The notes under the pieces are model-generated. The model had not been told where the DNA came from and ran no database searches. It saw nothing but the letters and a program-made list of their open reading frames with translations. A DNA stretch of 13,433 nucleotides from Chloroflexota bacterium (GTDB taxonomy: Bacteria > Chloroflexota > Anaerolineae > Aggregatilineales > UBA2796). The position numbers and the translations under genes were made by a program. The DNA lies in contig RFIM01000270.1 in assembly GCA_003695215.1 (NCBI GenBank), positions 1 through 13,433 on the forward strand. The letters run 5' to 3'. Shown here in pieces: positions 6,547-11,078 of this stretch; positions within the stretch are counted from its first letter, which is position 1; each line of letters begins with the position of its first letter.

Positions 6547-7781
6547 GCGATACAATCGAGCTGAGCGACGGCAACAGCATAATCGAGATAAGCGCGCCAA
6601 GCGCAGATCGCTATGCAGCGCTTAAGCTGATCGATTGGTGGGATCATGCCAAGCTGCGCCGTGCCAAAGTCATGGTAGTCGGCGCAGGCGCGCTGGGCAA
6701 CGAAGTTCTCAAGAATCTGGCCTTGCTCGGCGTTGGCTATATCTTCTTGGTGGATTTCGATACCGTTGAAGCGGCGAATCTCTCGCGCTCAGTGCTATAC
6801 CGCGCCGAAGACTCGGGCAAGCGCAAAGTAGAGGTGGCAGCAGCGCGTCTGCGCGAGATCAATCCTGATGTGCGCGTGGCGACCTTTCACGGCGATGTGA
6901 CTCAGGCGCTTGGGCAAGGCGTCTATCGGCGCATGGACGTGGTGATCGGCTGTTTGGATAATCGTGCGGCGCGCCTGGCCGTCAACCGCGCTTGCTGGCG
7001 CTATGGCCTGCCATGGATTGACGGCGCGCTAGACGTGCTGATGGGCATTGCGCGAGTCTTCGTGCCTGGTCAGGGCGCTTGCTATGAATGCACCATGACT
7101 GAGGCGGACTACGACTTGGTCAATGTGCGCTATCGCTGTCCACTGTTGCGCGCGGACGAATTGCAAGAAGGCAGGCAGCCAACAACGCCAACTAGCGCTT
7201 CGCTTGTGGCCGCGTGGCAGGTCCAAGAGGCGATCAAGCTGCTGCATGGCTTGCCTGTGCCTGCAGGCAAGGGCATTTATATCAATGGATACACGCACAG
7301 CACCTCGCTGCTGACCTATACAGAGCGCGCTGACTGTTTCAGCCATGCGCAGCCGCGCGCTGTTGTGACTGAGCTGCCGCTGGGCGCAGCCGAGCTGACG
7401 GTCGGCGATTTCTATCAAGCGATCCAGCCGACCTTGATGGCCGAAGGCGCTGAGAACATCGCCTTGTTGCCCGAACAGGAGATCATCAGCCGCTTCTATT
7501 GCCCTGCCTGCGATGCCTCGACGCCCGTTTACCGCCCATACGATACGGTTATGCCTGATGGCGCCACCTGCCCAACCTGCGGCGCGCCGCGCTTGCCCAG
7601 CATCCTCAGCCGCCTGCCGCTCAGCGCCGATTCGCCTGCAGTGGCTGTGCCGTTGCCTCAGCTCGGCGTGCCGCCGCTAGGCATTGTGCAGGTTGCAGCT
7701 CGTGTGCAGGGCGCTGAGCGTATTTTTTGGTTTGAGCTGAGCGCCGACGTGCCCACATGTTTCGCAGCCTGGTCTGAGTGA
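6543..7781 (+). CDS. ThiF/E1-type Ubl-activating enzyme with C-terminal zinc ribbon
   Basis: Adenylates the C-terminal glycine of a ubiquitin-like protein and passes it on as a thioester. The 412-residue protein has the Rossmann ATP site GAGALGNE (47-54), the LVDFDTVEAANLSR motif (69-82), the adenylation-domain lysine region SGKRKVE (91-97) and GCLDNRAARLAVNRAC (136-151). Candidate catalytic cysteines are C180 and C183 (ACYECT) and C199 (VRYRCPLL); C199 lies where UBA3-type E1 enzymes carry theirs. A zinc ribbon follows: C320, C323, C343, C346. The C-terminal segment around LPQLGVPPLGIVQV (371-384) is beta-rich and might be a small E2-presenting domain. The 5' end overlaps the RING gene by 4 bases; the E2 follows after 11 bases. 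Being beside an E2 argues for protein conjugation rather than thiamine or molybdopterin synthesis. Confidence 0.92.
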   Translation: MSDTIELSDGNSIIEISAPSADRYAALKLIDWWDHAKLRRAKVMVVGAGALGNEVLKNLALLGVGYIFLVDFDTVEAANLSRSVLYRAEDSGKRKVEVAAARLREINPDVRVATFHGDVTQALGQGVYRRMDVVIGCLDNRAARLAVNRACWRYGLPWIDGALDVLMGIARVFVPGQGACYECTMTEADYDLVNVRYRCPLLRADELQEGRQPTTPTSASLVAAWQVQEAIKLLHGLPVPAGKGIYINGYTHSTSLLTYTERADCFSHAQPRAVVTELPLGAAELTVGDFYQAIQPTLMAEGAENIALLPEQEIISRFYCPACDASTPVYRPYDTVMPDGATCPTCGAPRLPSILSRLPLSADSPAVAVPLPQLGVPPLGIVQVAARVQGAERIFWFELSADVPTCFAAWSE

Positions 7782-7786
7782 AGGAG
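7781..7786 (+). promoter_or_regulatory. Shine-Dalgarno for the E2 gene
   Basis: AAGGAG, starting on the last base of the E1 stop codon, lies 6 bases before ATG 7793. It is part of the 9-mer GTGAAGGAG, which also occurs twice before the Ubl gene. Confidence 0.7.
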
Positions 7787-7792
7787 AGAACC

Positions 7793-8521
7793 ATGCCAAG
7801 CTATACGGATCGTCGCAACAGCCGCCTGAAGCATGAGTTTGAGCGCATTCAGAGCGTGCGCCGCCCAAACAGCCTGATTGATGTCTACTGCGCCGATTTG
7901 AGCGCCGATGAAGCCAGCGCCTATCTCGGCCGTGGGCTCTCGCGCCAAGAGTTCGCCCAAATGATCGGCCGAGGCCTGCGTGGCTTCTTGAAGCCTGAGG
8001 AATTTGTGCAGAAATTTCCCAATCAGCCGCCTGAGAAGTACCTGCTGATCTTCAACTGCGTCGGCTTGCGCCAAGATAGCGACGGCAAGATTGTTGAGAC
8101 GACGAATCACGCCATGGAAGTCATCTTCAACGTGGATTATCCTGTCAAGCCGCCGCGATTCGTATGGCTGACGCCGATCTGGCATCCGAACATCTACGCG
8201 CCCTTCATTTGCAATGCTGATCTCGCCTTTCCAATTTCCGCCACGCTCGATCAAATCGCTGTGATGACGGCGCGCATGGTGCAATACCGACACTACAATA
8301 TGGACGATCCGCTGGCCATGACGCATAACGTGGTCGCTTGGCTGAAGACGCAGCCTGAGAGCCGCTTCCCGATTGACTCGCGCGATGTGCTGACGGGCGA
8401 ATTGCCGCGCGCGCCGTTGGTGATGCGGCGTGTGGGCGGCTTTGTGGAGTGGGTCGATGGCACGCCAAGCGAGAGCCAGACGATCATGGGCGATCTAATC
8501 GAGCTGATGGATAGCGAGTGA
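7793..8521 (+). CDS. E2-type Ubl-conjugating enzyme (UBC fold)
   Basis: Receives the Ubl from E1 on its active-site cysteine and transfers it to a target amine. The 242-residue protein opens with a helix RLKHEFERIQ (11-20) like UBC helix 1. It then has the diagnostic YPVKPPRFVWLTPIWHPNI (116-134), followed by FIC with the catalytic C140. H131-P132-N133 is the HPN motif that shapes the oxyanion site. A later helix DPLAMTHNVVAWLKTQPE (172-189) matches the E2 C-terminal helix after DPL. It is longer than a minimal 150-residue E2: extra sequence lies at about 34-78 between helix 1 and the sheet, and a tail runs from 190 to 242. The start ATG 7793 has AAGGAG (7781-7786) 6 bases upstream; an in-frame GTG at 7778 overlaps the E1 end and is less likely. 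An active rather than pseudo E2 is expected because the Cys, His and Asn are all present. Confidence 0.92.
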   Translation: MPSYTDRRNSRLKHEFERIQSVRRPNSLIDVYCADLSADEASAYLGRGLSRQEFAQMIGRGLRGFLKPEEFVQKFPNQPPEKYLLIFNCVGLRQDSDGKIVETTNHAMEVIFNVDYPVKPPRFVWLTPIWHPNIYAPFICNADLAFPISATLDQIAVMTARMVQYRHYNMDDPLAMTHNVVAWLKTQPESRFPIDSRDVLTGELPRAPLVMRRVGGFVEWVDGTPSESQTIMGDLIELMDSE

Positions 8522-8525
8522 ACTG

Positions 8526-9404
8526 ATGGACGAGTTACAGCCGATTCATGCTGCTATGAAGGCGCTAGAGGCGCAAGGTTGGCAGGTCAATGCCGATGCG
8601 GCAGGCTGGCAACTGCAGCGCGAGTCATGCAGGCTGTATGCCGACATCAACACGCACTGGCTGTACTTCAGCCTGCCCGTGCTGCAGACTCAGCCCGAGG
8701 CGCACTACCTGCAAGCCTCACAGCGGCTGTGCCTGTGCAAGTACGCCTGCGATGCACACGGTCAGCTTTTATTGCAAGCGGAGCTGCCTTTGCTCGAGCT
8801 GGAGCGCACCTACATCCACACTGTGGTCGAGGCGCTGTGGCGCGCTGCGCAGCAGCACGATCAACCGCTGCAGCGCTCGGCAGCAGCTGCGCAAGCAGAG
8901 CCGAACCGAGAGTACTTTTCGCGCCTTGCCATGGAAATGTACTTCAAAGGGCTACGGCATCAAGGCTGGGGCTTTCGCAAGCCGATCAGCTTGAATGCCT
9001 ATCACTTCCATTACAAAGCGGCAGAGCGGCCTTTTGAAGTTTACCTGACCTTCGATTCGGCATGGGCGTACTGGCAGGTGCCAATCCTAGAAGGCGCAGC
9101 CGCATCGGCGTGGTGGCGCAGCCGGCAACGCGATCTGCTCTGCCGCTATCTGCTAGCCTTCAACGAGCAACTTTATTGGGCGCGCTTCGTAGTCGACGAT
9201 GAGGCCAACGTGCTGCTATTGCTGGACGTGCCGCTCTCGCTTTTCAGCGCGGCGCGCTTTCAGCTGAGCGCAGAAACCATAGCGCAATATGCAGCCGACT
9301 ACGCTTATGAAATCTTGATTTTGGCAGAGCTAGGGCGCGATGAAGGCTTGGCGCGCCTGCTCACGGCGCATCTAAGAGGAAGGTTAGAGTTTCCCAACAA
9401 CTGA
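8526..9404 (+). CDS. Uncharacterised protein with internal domain duplication (YbjN/CesT-like fold possible)
   Basis: I do not recognise a named family. The 292 residues form two related alpha/beta halves (about 1-110 and 130-275). Shared landmarks are an opening helix then GW (GWQV 18-21; GWGF 147-150), a strand pair ending in a Val-Pro or Leu-Pro turn (YFSLPVLQ; YWQVPILE), a helix/strand with QRLCLCKY versus QRDLLCRY, a strand ending LLLQAELPL versus LLLLDVPL, and a long C-terminal helix. This order resembles YbjN or type III secretion-chaperone folds, which bind other proteins, but this is a pattern judgement. The linker (112-128) is Gln/Ala-rich. No signal peptide, membrane span or catalytic motif is visible. 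It starts 4 bases after the E2 stop with only a weak ribosome site, so translation is probably coupled to E2, suggesting an E2 partner or substrate-presenting subunit. Confidence 0.75.
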   Translation: MDELQPIHAAMKALEAQGWQVNADAAGWQLQRESCRLYADINTHWLYFSLPVLQTQPEAHYLQASQRLCLCKYACDAHGQLLLQAELPLLELERTYIHTVVEALWRAAQQHDQPLQRSAAAAQAEPNREYFSRLAMEMYFKGLRHQGWGFRKPISLNAYHFHYKAAERPFEVYLTFDSAWAYWQVPILEGAAASAWWRSRQRDLLCRYLLAFNEQLYWARFVVDDEANVLLLLDVPLSLFSAARFQLSAETIAQYAADYAYEILILAELGRDEGLARLLTAHLRGRLEFPNN

Positions 9405-9525
9405 TCCAAAGATCAAAATTGTGAGTATACTATGAGTGTACGGACTATCTTCCATTTGCCGAGTGCGGTGAAGGAGTGATAGTGAAGGCAATCTCAATTC
9501 TATTTGTGTGAAGGAGATTCAGTCC
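9405..9525 (+). promoter_or_regulatory. Leader region of the Ubl gene with weak promoter-like signal
   Basis: This 121-base gap is far longer than the others upstream and is AT-richer than the coding sequence. TATACT (9426-9431) resembles a -10 box, but no good -35 hexamer lies 16-18 bases before it. A 5-bp hairpin TGATC-CAAA-GATCA (9402-9415) overlaps the previous stop codon and is followed by AAATT. GTGAAGGAG occurs at 9468-9476 and again at 9508-9516. A separate promoter for the Ubl is plausible but not shown. Confidence 0.3.
9511..9516 (+). promoter_or_regulatory. Shine-Dalgarno for the Ubl gene, favouring ATG 9526
   Basis: AAGGAG is 9 bases before ATG 9526. The GTG at 9508 overlaps this site and would add six residues (MKEIQS) not needed for the fold, so ATG 9526 is chosen. 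Confidence 0.7.
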
Positions 9526-9807
9526 ATGTCGGCAACTGCTACACCGAGCAAGGTTCGTCTGTTCTTGGAGGACCACACGGGCAACAAGCGTCGTGAAGCG
9601 CGTGTTGCCGCAGAGGCGCCAGTGCGCGAGTTGGTGCCCGCAGTGATCACTGCACTCGGCTTGCCCACTACCGACCCGCGTGGTCGTCCGCAGCACTACC
9701 ATCTCGCCTATGAGAATCGCCAACTGCAGATGGAAGAGACGCTGGAAGCAGCGGGCGTGGTCGAAGGTGCGACGTTGACGGTAGTGCCGGAGATGACCGC
9801 AGGCTGA
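9526..9807 (+). CDS. YukD-like ubiquitin-like protein (candidate conjugated tag)
   Basis: A 93-residue beta-grasp protein. Its pattern fits YukD-type Ubls: strand KVRLFLEDHTGN (9-20), strand REARVAAEAPV, helix RELVPAVITALGLP, strand HYHLAYENRQLQ, then the turn and last strand TLEAAGVVEGATLTVVPE. It ends in Met-Thr-Ala-Gly, with a single terminal Gly and no residues after it. No proteolytic trimming would be needed before E1 activation. It has only two lysines (K9 and K21), so chain linkages would be few. YukD-like proteins are better known from type VII secretion loci; here no EssC or WXG100 gene is present, and the E1, E2, RING and JAB neighbours argue for conjugation, as proposed by Burroughs and colleagues. 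Its isolated position between two long gaps suggests separate expression. Confidence 0.87.
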   Translation: MSATATPSKVRLFLEDHTGNKRREARVAAEAPVRELVPAVITALGLPTTDPRGRPQHYHLAYENRQLQMEETLEAAGVVEGATLTVVPEMTAG

Positions 9808-9819
9808 GCTTGTCAGCCT
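9801..9819 (+). other. Perfect 7-bp hairpin at the Ubl stop codon
   Basis: AGGCTGA (9801-9807) and TCAGCCT (9813-9819) form a perfect stem with the 5-base loop GCTTG. The stop codon lies in the stem. No T run follows, so it is more likely an RNA-stability or processing element, or chance, than an intrinsic terminator on its own. Confidence 0.35.
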
Positions 9820-9848
9820 ACGGCACAGTTGGCCAGAGACTGCCAGCA

Positions 9849-9891
9849 GCCCGCCACAAGCCGCAAGCGCTAGGCGGGCATGTTCGTTTAG
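9849..9891 (+). terminator. GC-rich stem with T-rich tail after the Ubl gene
   Basis: GCCCGCC (9849-9855) pairs perfectly with GGCGGGC (9873-9879) around a 17-base loop, followed by ATGTTCGTTTA. The T tract is interrupted and the loop is long, so it would be a weak or partial terminator that could lower jab expression relative to the Ubl. The remainder of the gap (9892-9932) shows no clear promoter or ribosome site. Confidence 0.35.
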
Positions 9892-9932
9892 GTGAAACGC
9901 TCAAGCGCTCGAAAAGCTGTGCACAGTGACCT

Positions 9933-11078
9933 ATGAAGTATTTGACTCTGCACATCGTCAGCAACGAGGGCGAGCTGCTCTACGCCAAAGATGTCGATGT
10001 CGTCAACCTGTGTGAGACGTTCATCCGCAGCCTGGTCTCGGAACTCGTGCAAAAAGGCATCATTCAGAGCGGCGAACACTACAGAGCGCGCCTGATGCCG
10101 CGCTATGGCAGCACCATGCGCCAACAAGGGCAGATGATGGCGCTCAGCACAATTTTGCCCGATCAAGGCACTTGGATCAGCTTGCACTATGAGCCAAACA
10201 CGCGCTCGGATCAGCCCATCACCTACTTCACGCTCGAATTGCACGTCATCGAGCGCAACCTGATCATTCAGTATGACTTCCTGCCGCACGAAATCGGCTC
10301 GGATTTCATCGCCTATGGCGTGGAGCAAGCCTTGCTCAGCCTTGGCGTGCTCTACAACGGTCAGCTTTATCGGGCGCGCTTTTATGCCAAGGACGATAAC
10401 GCACCACAGTTTGACAAAGAATACTTGCCGACGCTCGAGCAAAAAGCTGCCAGCCTGATCGAATTCCTCTCCGATGAGCCTGAGGTGCCATCCTTCTCTT
10501 TTCGCGATCCGAACGCCTATCCGAGCGTCTTGATGGTTGGGCAAGGGCAGCCGCAGCCTGATGATATTCGTATTTTCGTGCGGCGCAGCACTTATGATGC
10601 GCTGCTGCAAGCGGCGAAAGCCAGCGATCAGGTAGAAGTCGGCGGCATCTTGGTCGGCAACGTCTATCGTCCTACCGATAGCGGCAGGCTGATTGTGGAG
10701 GTCAGCGATTTCATCGTCAGCGAAGGCTTGGTCGCGAGCCAGACTGAGCTGCGCTATACCTTTGAGAGCTGGCAGAGCCATCAGGTGCAGCTACGCGAGC
10801 GCTTCCCTGGCAAGCGCGTGGTCGGCTGGTATCACACGCACGTGGTCACTATGCCGCTCAGCGGTCAGAGCACGACGAGCGAATCTGAAGAGGCGCAAGG
10901 CACGACCATGTTCTTCTCGCAGCACGACGTTTTCCTGCACAGCAAGTTTTTCGCCGATGAATGGTACGTGGCAATGGTGCTCGATCCGTGGGGCAAAAGC
11001 ATCTTCTTCCAATGGAAGAACGGTCAGATTGTGCCTTGCTATGTCTATCATCTTTACGCCGATATCGGAGTGGCCTGA
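9933..11078 (+). CDS. JAMM/JAB metallopeptidase with N-terminal beta-grasp-like repeats
   Basis: Zinc isopeptidase of the Rpn11/JAB family, expected to remove or recycle the Ubl. In the 381-residue protein the catalytic domain spans about 210-375: E235 in VEVGGILVGN, H301 and H303 in GWYHTHV, then S329 and D332 in FFSQHD, followed by VFLHSKFFADEWYVAMVLDPW as in ubiquitin-system JABs. The HxH to SxxD spacing is about 25 residues rather than the usual 7-10; the extra piece (304-326) is Ser/Thr/Glu-rich and could be a flexible gate. The N-terminal half seems to hold two similar units: strand-strand-helix then GEHYRARL (48-54) and strand-strand-helix then GQLYRARF (143-150), compatible with tandem Ubl-like folds. 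An in-frame TGA at 9927 limits the start to ATG 9933. The ribosome site is weak. The stop overlaps the next start by one base. Confidence 0.9.
   Translation: MKYLTLHIVSNEGELLYAKDVDVVNLCETFIRSLVSELVQKGIIQSGEHYRARLMPRYGSTMRQQGQMMALSTILPDQGTWISLHYEPNTRSDQPITYFTLELHVIERNLIIQYDFLPHEIGSDFIAYGVEQALLSLGVLYNGQLYRARFYAKDDNAPQFDKEYLPTLEQKAASLIEFLSDEPEVPSFSFRDPNAYPSVLMVGQGQPQPDDIRIFVRRSTYDALLQAAKASDQVEVGGILVGNVYRPTDSGRLIVEVSDFIVSEGLVASQTELRYTFESWQSHQVQLRERFPGKRVVGWYHTHVVTMPLSGQSTTSESEEAQGTTMFFSQHDVFLHSKFFADEWYVAMVLDPWGKSIFFQWKNGQIVPCYVYHLYADIGVA

Noticed and set aside
6543..7781. ThiF/MoeB cofactor-biosynthesis role for the E1-like gene
   Set aside because: No thiamine or molybdopterin genes nearby, and an intact E2 follows directly, which those pathways do not use.
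8579..9037. Alternative + strand frames within the duplicated-protein gene
   Set aside because: Arg/Ala/Ser-rich translations typical of out-of-frame reading; the 8526-9404 frame shows a consistent internal duplication and fits the operon spacing.
9402..9415. TGATC-CAAA-GATCA hairpin as a terminator after the duplicated-protein gene
   Set aside because: Only five pairs and only AAATT after it; too weak to call as a terminator.
9432..9479. 15-codon ORF starting ATG 9432 in the Ubl leader
   Set aside because: No ribosome binding site in front of it and no attenuator-like content; probably chance, although a leader peptide cannot be fully excluded.
9526..9807. Type VII secretion component (YukD/EsaB) interpretation of the Ubl
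   Set aside because: No EssC/YukB ATPase, WXG100 or membrane protein gene is present, while E1, E2, RING and JAB genes are adjacent.
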